From Clostridia bacterium (GTDB lineage: Bacteria > Bacillota > Clostridia > Christensenellales > Borkfalkiaceae): DNA of 64,000 nt. Below the pieces are notes generated by a model. That model worked only from the letters and a program-made list of their open reading frames with translations, had not been told where the DNA came from and made no database searches. The position numbers and the translations under genes are program-made. The stretch lies in NCBI GenBank assembly GCA_017463145.1, contig JAFTPR010000001.1, positions 60,984-124,983 on the forward strand. Direction: 5' to 3'. Of this stretch, positions 8,437 through 16,243 are shown piece by piece (within the stretch, counting starts at the first letter, position 1; every line of letters begins with the position of its first letter).

Positions 8437-9534
8437 ATGTTCAAAGCAGACGATTACAGATTAAAAATTCAAGGTATGCGCGAGGTGCTCAAAGAAGCGG
8501 AATACGCTTTGGATATCGAGCATCTCCGTCCCCGTCTTGACGAGCTGGAAAAGGAACAGCAAGACCCCGAAGTTTGGCAGGATTTGGAGCGTTCGACCAA
8601 AATCGGCAAGGAGATATCGGGTATCCGCGGCAAGCTCAACGCCTACGAAAAGGGCGCGACGGCGCTTTCGGACGCGGAGGACGTGATCGACTTGATCGAG
8701 GAAACGGAGGACGAGAGCCTGATTGCCGAGTTGGACGAAATGCTGTCCGTGGCAGAAAAGGATATCGAGGATATGCGTATCCGCGCAATACTCAAAGGAC
8801 CGTACGATAATCATAACGCTATGCTCACACTCCACGCGGGCGCAGGCGGTACGGAGGCTTGCGATTGGTGTCAAATGCTCTACCGTATGTATTGCAGATA
8901 TTGCGAGAAGATGGGCTTTAAGGTATATGAGCTTGATCGGCAAGCGGGCGACGGCGCAGGGTTTAAAAGCGTCGATTTCCGCGTCGAGGGTGAAAACGCG
9001 TACGGGTATTTAAAAGCGGAAATGGGCGTACACCGTCTTGTCCGTATTTCCCCGTTCGACGCAAACAAGCGCAGACAGACCTCCTTTTGTTCGTTGGAGG
9101 TAATGCCAGAGGTCGAGGACGACAACGAGGTGGAAATCAACGACGACGATATCCGTATCGATATCTACCATTCGGGCGGCGCAGGCGGGCAGAACGTCAA
9201 CAAAGTTGCTTCTGCCGTGCGTATCACGCATTTCCCCACGGGGATTGTGGTGCAATGCCAAAACGAGCGTTCGCAGCTTCAAAACAAGGCAATGTGTTTC
9301 AATATGCTTCGTTCCAAGCTGTTGGAAAAGAAGATTGAACAGCGCCAAGCGGAAGCGCAGGCAATGAAAGGCGACGTGAAGAAGATTGAGTGGGGAGCGC
9401 AAATCCGTTCCTACGTGTTCTGTCCGTACACCCTTGCAAAGGATACCCGTACGGGCTACGAAAAGGGCGATATCCAAGCGGTAATGGACGGAGATATCCA
9501 CGGATTTATTATTGATTATTTAAAGAAATTTTAA
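8437..9534 (+). CDS. prfB: peptide chain release factor 2
   Basis: Stop-codon recognition at UGA/UAA and peptidyl-tRNA hydrolysis; 365 residues. The SPF tripeptide that defines RF2 is present (RISPFDANKRR), as is the catalytic GGQ (residues 250-252 within SGGAGGQNVNK). The gene is one continuous frame from ATG: the programmed +1 frameshift with in-frame UGA near codon 25, usual in RF2 genes, is absent. It follows secA by 4 nt and is probably co-transcribed. The only purine-rich upstream sequence is inside the secA end. Confidence 0.97.
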   Translation: MFKADDYRLKIQGMREVLKEAEYALDIEHLRPRLDELEKEQQDPEVWQDLERSTKIGKEISGIRGKLNAYEKGATALSDAEDVIDLIEETEDESLIAELDEMLSVAEKDIEDMRIRAILKGPYDNHNAMLTLHAGAGGTEACDWCQMLYRMYCRYCEKMGFKVYELDRQAGDGAGFKSVDFRVEGENAYGYLKAEMGVHRLVRISPFDANKRRQTSFCSLEVMPEVEDDNEVEINDDDIRIDIYHSGGAGGQNVNKVASAVRITHFPTGIVVQCQNERSQLQNKAMCFNMLRSKLLEKKIEQRQAEAQAMKGDVKKIEWGAQIRSYVFCPYTLAKDTRTGYEKGDIQAVMDGDIHGFIIDYLKKF

Positions 9535-9541
9535 CGGAAGA

Positions 9542-9564
9542 GGGGTAGGCAATACCCCCCTTTT
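9542..9564 (+). terminator. weak terminator-like hairpin after prfB
   Basis: GGGGTA (9542-9547), loop GGCAA, TACCCC (9553-9558), then CCTTTT. The stem is short, and it may allow read-through into tsaD. Confidence 0.4.
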
Positions 9565-9578
9565 AAACCAAGAGCAGT

Positions 9579-10628
9579 ATGTATAATCCTATTATCGACA
9601 AAACAAAAGAAAATCCCGTTATTCTCGGTATCGAATCCTCGTGCGACGAAACGGCTGCGGCGGTGGTGTGTGGAAGAAAGGTTCTTTCCGACGAGATCGC
9701 TTCGTCTGCGGATATTCAGGCGTTGTACGGTGGAGTCGTTCCCGAAATTGCTTCCCGCGCGCACACGGACGCGATTGCGCAAGTGGTGGAACGTGCGGTC
9801 AAAAATGCAGGGATAGACTATGCGGATATCGACGCAATAGCGGTCACGTACGGCGCGGGGCTGTTGGGCGCGCTCCTTGTGGGCGTGTCCTTTGCCAAAG
9901 CGTTTGCGTACGCCTTGGGAAAGCCGCTGATTGCCGTCAACCATATACGGGGGCATTTATCCGCCTCCTATCTTGCATGCCCTACTTTAAAACCGCCGTT
10001 TGTCACGTTGCTTGCAAGCGGTGGACATACCGCAGTTTTGTACACCAAGACGGAAGCGGAGTTTGAAATCCTCGGCGGTACGTTGGACGACGCCGTTGGC
10101 GAGGCGTTTGATAAGGTTGCAAGGGTGTTGGGCTTGAAATATCCCGGCGGTCCGCATATCCAAAAATGCGCGGAAGCCGGCAAACCCGTTATCCCTATGC
10201 CGAAAATGCTCAAAGGCGCGGGCGGATATAATTTTTCGTACAGCGGGTTAAAAACGGCGGTTATCAATTACTGCCATACAAAGGAACAACGTGGCGAGAC
10301 GTATTCCAAAGCGGACGTAGCTTGCTCGTTTCAATGCGCCGCCGTCGATATCCTTGTGGAGAAAACGGTGGAAGGCGCAAAGGAAAAAGGCGTGGATACG
10401 GTCACGGCGGGCGGCGGCGTGGTTGCCAACGCTTACTTGCGGGAGCAGCTTCAAAAGGCTTGTGACAGGAACGGATTAAAGCTTGTTTTGCCCGAAAAGC
10501 GGTATTGTACGGACAACGCTTCTATGATCGCTATGGAAGGCGCGGTACAGTATATGCTTGGCAATTTTGCCGATATGCGGCTGAATGCAAAGGCGTCTAT
10601 CCCGCTTGCAACAACGCTGAAAACGTAA
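9579..10628 (+). CDS. tsaD: tRNA N6-adenosine threonylcarbamoyltransferase TsaD
   Basis: Transfers the threonylcarbamoyl group to A37 of ANN-decoding tRNAs, working with TsaB/TsaE (not in this window). 349 residues, ASKHA fold. The N-terminal phosphate motif is GIESSCDETAAAVV; the metal-binding HxxxH is NHIRGHLSAS; the adenosine-side motifs are GGHTAV and SYSGLKTAV; and GGGVVANAYLR lies near the C-terminus. No strong ribosome binding site is seen before the ATG. The downstream permease begins 10 nt after the stop. Confidence 0.96.
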   Translation: MYNPIIDKTKENPVILGIESSCDETAAAVVCGRKVLSDEIASSADIQALYGGVVPEIASRAHTDAIAQVVERAVKNAGIDYADIDAIAVTYGAGLLGALLVGVSFAKAFAYALGKPLIAVNHIRGHLSASYLACPTLKPPFVTLLASGGHTAVLYTKTEAEFEILGGTLDDAVGEAFDKVARVLGLKYPGGPHIQKCAEAGKPVIPMPKMLKGAGGYNFSYSGLKTAVINYCHTKEQRGETYSKADVACSFQCAAVDILVEKTVEGAKEKGVDTVTAGGGVVANAYLREQLQKACDRNGLKLVLPEKRYCTDNASMIAMEGAVQYMLGNFADMRLNAKASIPLATTLKT

Positions 10629-10638
10629 TAGGAGAGCT

Positions 10639-11580
10639 ATGGAACATTTTTTTGAAATACTCTTGCACGCTTTAAAGGATACGCTTCCACTTTTGCCGTG
10701 GATACTGTTTATGTATATCCTGATTGAGCTGTTGGAGAGTAAGACAAATTTAAAAAACGCCAACAAATTCGGCGGCAGTTTCGGACCTGTTGTCGGCGCG
10801 GCGACGGGGCTTATCCCCCAATGCGGTTTTTCCGTTATGGCTGCGAAACTGTTTGAACAGAAATATATCACGCTCGGCACGCTTCTTGCCATCTTTTTTG
10901 CAACCAGCGACGAGGCGTTTATCATTTTGCTTTCCTCGGGCGAGGGCGCGGTGTGGGTGCTTCCCACGCTCGTTTTGAAAATTGTTTGCGGAATTGCGGT
11001 TGGGTATGCCACGGACGGCGTGTTGAAGCTGTTAGGACGGGGGCAGGTATGTGTTCAAATGCCCGAAACGGACGCAAATGCACCGCTTACTGTGCATGAG
11101 ATATTCATCAAAGAATATCTTGCGGAACGGGACGTGGACGTGGTTTGCTCCTGCGGGCGGGACCATAGCGACAGTTCGCCGTTTAAAAAGTATTTTTTCT
11201 ATCCGTTACTTCATACGCTCAAAGTGGCGGCGTTTATATTGCTCGTCAATTTTGTATTTACGGCAATCGTGCATACGGTGGGGGAGGACGCATTTATTGC
11301 GTTTATGCATAGGGGGCGTTTCGTTCAGCCTTTTATCGCTTGCGCAATCGGTCTTATTCCCAACTGCGCTTCAAGCGTTGTGGTTACGGAAGCCTTTTTA
11401 AACGGCGGTATTACGTTCGGCTCGTTCGTGGCAGGGCTTTGCGCCAATGCGGGTATGGGGTTTGTGGTGATCCTCCGCAACGTGCGCAAATGGAAACGGA
11501 ACGTTGCGCTCATTGCGCTTTGCTATTTTGTGTCCGTTTTGATTGGGGTGCTTCTCAATATTTTTCCGCTTGTGGCGTAA
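10639..11580 (+). CDS. putative 10-TM heavy-metal/arsenic-type efflux permease
   Basis: Integral membrane protein of 313 residues resembling the ArsP_2/DUF2899 group (annotated elsewhere as putative manganese or arsenic exporter). It is built as an inverted or tandem duplication: each half has the same GLIP-x-C core (GLIPQCGFSVMAA near residue 57 and GLIPNCASSVVVTEAF near residue 238) followed by similar hydrophobic segments. A hydrophilic central loop carries CSCGRDHSDSSP, a possible metal-binding site. The start follows AGGAGAGCT. The substrate cannot be fixed from sequence. Confidence 0.75.
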   Translation: MEHFFEILLHALKDTLPLLPWILFMYILIELLESKTNLKNANKFGGSFGPVVGAATGLIPQCGFSVMAAKLFEQKYITLGTLLAIFFATSDEAFIILLSSGEGAVWVLPTLVLKIVCGIAVGYATDGVLKLLGRGQVCVQMPETDANAPLTVHEIFIKEYLAERDVDVVCSCGRDHSDSSPFKKYFFYPLLHTLKVAAFILLVNFVFTAIVHTVGEDAFIAFMHRGRFVQPFIACAIGLIPNCASSVVVTEAFLNGGITFGSFVAGLCANAGMGFVVILRNVRKWKRNVALIALCYFVSVLIGVLLNIFPLVA

Positions 11581-11586
11581 AAATGT

Positions 11587-11616
11587 TTGAAAACGAAACG
11601 ATTTGCGTTATATATA
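11587..11616 (+). promoter_or_regulatory. possible promoter of the sigma operon
   Basis: TTGAAA (11587-11592), 18 bp, TATATA (11611-11616) or TATAAT two bases further on. The spacing is imperfect. Confidence 0.4.
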
Positions 11617-11672
11617 ATAGAAGGCTTTATCATACAACAATGCAATAAAACAGAAAGGAAAGGTTAAGAAAA

Positions 11673-11981
11673 ATGGAACAAGTAAAGGTTCTCGGTTATG
11701 CTGACAACAATGTAAATCTTGCGCTTTCGGGGGATATCGATTTGAGCAACGCTAAGGAATTTTACGAGGCGGTAGCTGCGGCGTACGGTGCGCAGAAAGG
11801 CAATATCCGTTTCGATTGCGCCGCTTTGAATTTTATCGACAGTACCGCGCTGGGTACGTTTGTAAAAATTCTGAAAACGGTAAAAACGGACGGGTACGGT
11901 ATGTCGCTGTTTGGCTTGCAACCCAAAATCAAGAAGTTGTTTTTGATTTGTTCGTTGGATAGCATTATGGATATTGCGTGA
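11673..11981 (+). CDS. STAS-domain anti-sigma factor antagonist (SpoIIAA/RsbV type)
   Basis: 102 residues covering a single STAS domain. In partner switching the unphosphorylated form binds the anti-sigma kinase and frees the sigma factor. The conserved phospho-acceptor motif is NFIDSTALGTFV, with Ser57 as the expected site. First gene of a tight four-gene operon (antagonist, degenerate RsbW-like, sigma, RsbW-like). GAAAGGAAAGG precedes the start. Confidence 0.9.
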   Translation: MEQVKVLGYADNNVNLALSGDIDLSNAKEFYEAVAAAYGAQKGNIRFDCAALNFIDSTALGTFVKILKTVKTDGYGMSLFGLQPKIKKLFLICSLDSIMDIA

Positions 11982-11991
11982 GGGGAAACAA

Positions 11992-12348
11992 ATGGAAAAT
12001 TTTTCGGTTGAATTGCCCTTAACGGGTGAATATCTCACAACGGTACGTTTGACCACGGGCGGAATTTGCGCCCTTGCGGGGTTTGACGTGGATGCGGCTG
12101 AGGATTACAAGGTTTGCGTAACGGAAAGCTTGCTTATTTTGAAACGCAACGGTTTTTTGCGCGCAAAAATAGACTTTACGGTAGACGAAGCGTTGGCATG
12201 CGAGGTGTACGGTATGCAGTTGGAGGGAGAACGGGAGGAAACGTTTGAGGAGGAAATTTCCGTGGCGTTGCTTTCTGCGCTCCTCGGGGACGTAAAATTT
12301 GAAAAAAACGCGCAAGGCGTAGTGGAGAAAATATCCTTTGAAGGCTGA
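11992..12348 (+). CDS. degenerate RsbW/SpoIIAB-like protein
   Basis: 118 residues. The N-terminal half aligns with RsbW-type anti-sigma factors (FSVELPLTGEYLTTVRLT, then EDYKVCVTES), but the nucleotide-binding N-box ExxxN is broken: Glu45 is kept while the Mg-chelating Asn position (49) is Ile. No DxGxG or GxGxxxxx box is seen after it. It therefore should not be a kinase, though it could still bind sigma or the STAS protein. The start at 11992 was chosen over an in-frame ATG 18 nt upstream because GAGGGGAAAC lies before it. It sits between the antagonist and the sigma gene, the position of spoIIAB in the spoIIA operon. Confidence 0.7.
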   Translation: MENFSVELPLTGEYLTTVRLTTGGICALAGFDVDAAEDYKVCVTESLLILKRNGFLRAKIDFTVDEALACEVYGMQLEGEREETFEEEISVALLSALLGDVKFEKNAQGVVEKISFEG

Positions 12349-12351
12349 GCT

Positions 12352-13089
12352 ATGGCGGACGAGAAAATAAGCGAGCTGTTTAAACAGTACAAAAACACGG
12401 GGGATATTGCACTCCGTAATACAATCGCCGAGAAGTATCTCTACATAGCCGACATTCTTGCTAAAAAATTTGTTGGACGTGGCGTGGAGTACGACGATTT
12501 GAGGCAGGTTGCTTCGCTTGCGTTGCTCCGTGGAATCGATCGGTTTGACCCCGACCTTGGAATGCAGTTTACAACCTTTATCACGCCCACCATTACGGGG
12601 GAAATAAAGAACTATTTCCGAGATAAATCGAGGATTGTCAAAGTGCCGCGCAGACTAGGTGAATTGAGCGCTGCCGTGAAACGTTTTTCGAGCGAATACG
12701 AGGCGAAAAACGGGGTAAAACCGCGCGTACGGCAAATTGCCGAGGGATTGGGCGTTTCGGAAGAAGACGTGGTAAAAGCGTTGGAAATAGGCGGCATAGC
12801 TTCTCTCGATTCCTTTGCTGTCGATGGCGAGGGGGAAACGGAACAGTCGTTGTATTCGTTGCTTTCGGACGGCGAGGACAAGTATGAGGTGTTTGAGCTG
12901 AAAGAAACGCTTCGGGCGGCTATGCGTGACTTTACGGATACGGAAAAGAAAGTGATTGCATACAGATATATAGAGGAGCTTTCGCAAAGTGAAACGGCGA
13001 AGCGGTTGGGTGTTTCTCAAATGTTCGTTTCCCGTATGGAACGGAAGCTCTTGGCTAAATTAAAGGAAACACTTAAAGACAGTTTATAA
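12352..13089 (+). CDS. sigma-B/F/G-type RNA polymerase sigma factor
   Basis: 245 residues of the SigB/SigF/SigG class. Region 2 is seen in YDDLRQVASLALLRGIDRF and the following FTTFITPTITGEIKNYFRD. Region 3 is around PRRLGELSAAVKRF and the helix-turn-helix RVRQIAEGLGVS. Region 4 is LSQSETAKRLGVSQMFVSRM. Its partners on both sides are Rsb/SpoIIA-like, so activity is expected to be controlled by partner switching. Whether it serves stress or development cannot be told from sequence; no other sporulation gene is in this window. It begins 3 nt after the preceding stop. Confidence 0.92.
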   Translation: MADEKISELFKQYKNTGDIALRNTIAEKYLYIADILAKKFVGRGVEYDDLRQVASLALLRGIDRFDPDLGMQFTTFITPTITGEIKNYFRDKSRIVKVPRRLGELSAAVKRFSSEYEAKNGVKPRVRQIAEGLGVSEEDVVKALEIGGIASLDSFAVDGEGETEQSLYSLLSDGEDKYEVFELKETLRAAMRDFTDTEKKVIAYRYIEELSQSETAKRLGVSQMFVSRMERKLLAKLKETLKDSL

Positions 13090-13103
13090 GGAGGGGGAAC
13101 GGT

Positions 13104-13466
13104 ATGCTGTTCGAGGTCAAGGACAAAGAAACAATGCAACGGGAAATCGAACGGTTTTGCCGTTTTCTTGCACAAAACCAAGTCCCGGACGAGCGGGTGT
13201 TCGACAGTCGGCTTGTCGTGAGCGAGTTGGTAGGGAACGTCCTTTGCCACGCGCAAAGCACGGCAAGGTTTCACGGTGAGGTTAAGGACGGATTTGTTGA
13301 GGTTTGCGTACATTCGGATAAATTGTTTGTTCCGCCAAAAACGTCGAGATGCGCAGGCGTGTACGAGGAACACGGCAGAGGTCTGTTTCTCGTGGATAGC
13401 GTGTGCGCTGAACGCACGGTGACGGATGAGGGCGCAATACGGGTACGTATACGCATTGGAGAATAA
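13104..13466 (+). CDS. RsbW/SpoIIAB-like HATPase anti-sigma factor
   Basis: 120 residues, GHKL-type ATPase fold. The N-box SELVGNVLCHA is intact (Glu41, Asn45) and a G-box is present (EEHGRGLFLVD, residues 89-98). The DxGxG box is altered (HSDKLFVPP). It is the best candidate in the operon for the serine kinase that phosphorylates the STAS protein and for the sigma inhibitor. AAGGAGGGGG lies before the ATG. It is the last gene of the operon and is followed at once by a strong terminator. Confidence 0.85.
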   Translation: MLFEVKDKETMQREIERFCRFLAQNQVPDERVFDSRLVVSELVGNVLCHAQSTARFHGEVKDGFVEVCVHSDKLFVPPKTSRCAGVYEEHGRGLFLVDSVCAERTVTDEGAIRVRIRIGE

Positions 13467-13470
13467 AAAT

Positions 13471-13511
13471 AACGGAAGCGGACTTCTGCGTGAAGTCCGC
13501 TTCCGTTTTAT
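13471..13511 (+). terminator. terminator of the sigma operon
   Basis: 16-bp perfect stem (13471-13486 with 13492-13507), loop TGCGT, T-tract on the plus strand. Confidence 0.9.
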
Positions 13512-13519
13512 AGAAAAAG

Positions 13520-13549
13520 AAATCGCCGACCGCATTGGTCGGCGATTTT
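13520..13549 (-). terminator. bidirectional terminator between convergent genes
   Basis: 12-bp perfect stem AAATCGCCGACC/GGTCGGCGATTT with loop GCATT, flanked by A/T runs. It serves the minus-strand membrane-protein gene. Confidence 0.85.
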
Positions 13550-13566
13550 CAATCCAAGAGATGTTT

Positions 13567-14958
13567 TTAGAATTTAATAGCGAACTGATAAATCTTCGCA
13601 AGCAAGCCATCGGGAATTCTATCTCTGTATTGACCAAGATAAATGAATATCTTGCGGAAGAATTCCTTGTTGTCGCCGCCTACTACGTATTCGGGAATTT
13701 CGGGCATAACGCCTTTGAATTTCAAAATAAACAACTCGGTAAATTGCGATCTTTCGTTGTTGTCAAGCGTAGCGATAAACGGGTCAAAGCTCTTGGTGTT
13801 GTAGAAATCGTAGCCTGCGGGCTGTACGGGCATTTCTTGTTGTTCTTCCTGCGTGAACGTAGGCGTAACTTCTTCCGCTACTTCTACGCCTTCAACAGGA
13901 CCGCCTTCGTATGTAACCGCTTCTGCATATTCTTCAACGGTATATTCAACCGTTTCTTCTTCCTCAACCTCTTCCTCTTCAACGGGAACGGCTTTCTTGC
14001 CTTTTTGTGCGCAACAAAGAATGATTTGAAGCAAGGATACCGCAACTGCCGCAATTGCAAGAATAAGGAATGTTTTTTCGGACGCTTTGCTCATAATGGC
14101 AAGTACGCAAACGAATGCGCCGAGAACGATTTGGATAATGTAACGTACCATATCAAGCGCAAGACCTTTCTTCGTTTGCAAACGAATGCTTGCGATAAAC
14201 AGGTTTAATACAAGGAACGCCGTAAGCGCTGCCGCTACCAACTTGAAGCTGATTGCGGAAACTTTGAGCGCATCTACGCCCGCAACGAAATCGTTCTTGC
14301 ATTTGATAAACGTAAGTAAAATAGCTGCTGCGAATACGGCAGAGAGGATAAACTGAACAAGGTTCATAACCGCTTTCTTGCCGACTTTCGCAAATGCGAG
14401 TACAAGATAGAGAATTGCGCCAAACGCCGCAATGCCGAGGCAGATGATATCAAGCACGCCACCTTTGCCTTTGTACGCCGTTACTGCATACGTGCAAGCT
14501 GCATATGCGCCGAAGCCTGCGGTAAAGAAGTAAGCAGCCGTTCTCAAACAGCACGTCTTGCCGCTGAAAATGCCGATAATTGCAAAAATCAAGGCAACGA
14601 CAAGAGCTGCGAGGAACGCATACAAAACAAGCCCTGCAAGCAAACTTACGGTGTCGCCAGCAATCGTGTAAGAGGGCAACGCGCCAAAAATTTTCGCCGT
14701 ACTGCCTTTACCGAACAAATCTTTAATCGCATTCAATAAAGAACCGTTTTCTGCGGCGAAGCCCTTGACGATTTTGATGGGTAAGAAGAAGATTGCTACG
14801 CTGATGGCGGCAAGGATAGCCGAGAAAATACGCGTTGCAACGTTCTTTTTCTTGGGAGCGGGCGCTTCGGTTTCGTTAGCCGTTTCAACTTCCTCGATGG
14901 CAACGACTTCGTCTTCAACCAATTCGAGTTCAGCGGGCTTTGTGTTGGTATTACTCAT
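13567..14958 (-). CDS. multi-pass membrane protein of unknown function
   Basis: 463 residues; no family recognised. Layout: an acidic cytosolic N-terminus (about 35 residues, ending APKKKN); roughly nine hydrophobic segments from residue 40 to 310; then a very acidic Glu/Val linker (VEEEEVEEEETVEYTVEEY) and a soluble C-terminal domain of about 90 residues ending in KIYQFAIKF. The clean start has AGGAGA 9 nt upstream; codons upstream of it belong to the promoter region. It has its own promoter and terminator. Possibly a scaffold or envelope sensor, but this is a guess. Confidence 0.8.
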   Translation of the reverse strand: MSNTNTKPAELELVEDEVVAIEEVETANETEAPAPKKKNVATRIFSAILAAISVAIFFLPIKIVKGFAAENGSLLNAIKDLFGKGSTAKIFGALPSYTIAGDTVSLLAGLVLYAFLAALVVALIFAIIGIFSGKTCCLRTAAYFFTAGFGAYAACTYAVTAYKGKGGVLDIICLGIAAFGAILYLVLAFAKVGKKAVMNLVQFILSAVFAAAILLTFIKCKNDFVAGVDALKVSAISFKLVAAALTAFLVLNLFIASIRLQTKKGLALDMVRYIIQIVLGAFVCVLAIMSKASEKTFLILAIAAVAVSLLQIILCCAQKGKKAVPVEEEEVEEEETVEYTVEEYAEAVTYEGGPVEGVEVAEEVTPTFTQEEQQEMPVQPAGYDFYNTKSFDPFIATLDNNERSQFTELFILKFKGVMPEIPEYVVGGDNKEFFRKIFIYLGQYRDRIPDGLLAKIYQFAIKF

Positions 14959-15041
14959 AACAAATCTCCTGAAAGTTATTTTTTCCTTTTTTTCCTTATG
15001 CGGGCGCATGCGCGCAAACATATTAGAAAACTGTTTATTGT

Positions 15042-15070
15042 ATTATATCACTTTCTTATCAATATGTCAA
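15042..15070 (-). promoter_or_regulatory. sigma-A promoter of the membrane-protein gene
   Basis: Minus strand TTGACA (15070-15065), 17 bp, TATAAT (15047-15042). Confidence 0.85.
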
Positions 15071-15152
15071 TACTTAATAAAAAAGAAATCCGATTTTTTT
15101 GTGAAAAATTTCAACTTTTTTTCATTGCATAGCGTATGTTGCCTAAAAATCC

Positions 15153-15181
15153 TTGAAAAATTTTTGCGTTTGGGGTATAAT
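15153..15181 (+). promoter_or_regulatory. sigma-A promoter of the PucR-type regulator
   Basis: TTGAAA (15153-15158), 17 bp, TATAAT (15176-15181). An AAGGCGG ribosome binding site lies before the ATG at 15217. Confidence 0.8.
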
Positions 15182-15216
15182 AATACCGTCAACGATAATT
15201 CTAAGGCGGTGCGATT

Positions 15217-16233
15217 ATGACCGAGGTTGAAAAAACAGTAAAGACAACGGCGGAAAAATTGGGGATAAACATATCCTTTTATGCTGAGGGAACGAAGCCC
15301 GTCGGTATGCCCGTTTGCGACAGGCCGTTTGAAAGCGTTTGCGACGACGGCAATTATACGTTTTTCCGTTTTTCCTTTAAAAATGCAGGGTATGTAGGCG
15401 TATTGTGCGGCGTGGGCGAAGTGGAAAAAAATTATGCTTCGCTATTGCCTGCGTATTTGGAAAGTTTCGTTGATAAGGAAGCGGACCTTTCCAAAACCGA
15501 CTATCTGAAAAAGATACTCAAAGGGGAGTGTTCTTCGCTCGGTGTGTACAAATACGCAACAAAGTTTTCCGTGCGGGGCGCAGCGTGTTTCGCTATCGTG
15601 ATTCGTGTGCCGAAAATGATGAAAGAAACGCTTGCCGTTATCGAACAGTATGGCGGGAACAGCCTTGATACCGTTGTGCAAATGACGGACGAAACGTGCG
15701 TACTCGTAAAATATCTTGACGAAACGGAGAACGAATACCGTTCCTCCGTAGATTATGCGGATTTTTTAGCGCAGTCGCTGAAAGAGGAGCTGGGGCTGGA
15801 CGTGGCTGTGGGCGTAGGTTCTACCGTGCGGGAGTTGAAAGACGTGGCGGAATCGTACGCAAGAGGCGAAAATGCGCTTCGCTATGCGGATTTATTCGAG
15901 GCGAAAGGGAACGTACATTCCTATCGGGAATTTATTTTAATCAAGATGATGGAGGATATCTCCGAGGGAAAACTCGAAAAGTATTTTTCCGATTTGACGG
16001 ACGAGAATTTCCGTGAGATATTCGAGGACGAAGAGATGCTTGCTACGGCGGAGGAGTTTTTGCAAAGCAGCTTGAACGTGAGCGAAACGTCCCGCAATTT
16101 ATATATGCATAGAAACACGCTCTTATACCGTTTGGATAAGATTGAGAAGGCGACGGGGTTGAATATCCGTTCGTTCTCAGATGCTGTTTCTTTCCGTGTA
16201 CTGACAGTCATTCACCGTCTGCTTGGAAAATAA
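15217..16233 (+). CDS. PucR/CdaR-type helix-turn-helix regulator
   Basis: 338 residues. The C-terminal PucR-type DNA-binding domain is clear: SLNVSETSRNLYMHRNTLLYRL, then DKIEKATGLNIRSFSDAVSF. A GGDEF-like central region typical of the CdaR family precedes it (AVGVGSTVRELKDVAESYARGENAL). The N-terminal 150 residues do not match a known sensor by eye. Members regulate sugar-acid, purine or amino-acid metabolism; the ligand here is unknown. An S41 peptidase gene starts 10 nt downstream and is probably co-transcribed. Confidence 0.85.
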   Translation: MTEVEKTVKTTAEKLGINISFYAEGTKPVGMPVCDRPFESVCDDGNYTFFRFSFKNAGYVGVLCGVGEVEKNYASLLPAYLESFVDKEADLSKTDYLKKILKGECSSLGVYKYATKFSVRGAACFAIVIRVPKMMKETLAVIEQYGGNSLDTVVQMTDETCVLVKYLDETENEYRSSVDYADFLAQSLKEELGLDVAVGVGSTVRELKDVAESYARGENALRYADLFEAKGNVHSYREFILIKMMEDISEGKLEKYFSDLTDENFREIFEDEEMLATAEEFLQSSLNVSETSRNLYMHRNTLLYRLDKIEKATGLNIRSFSDAVSFRVLTVIHRLLGK

Positions 16234-16243
16234 GGGAGGGTGT

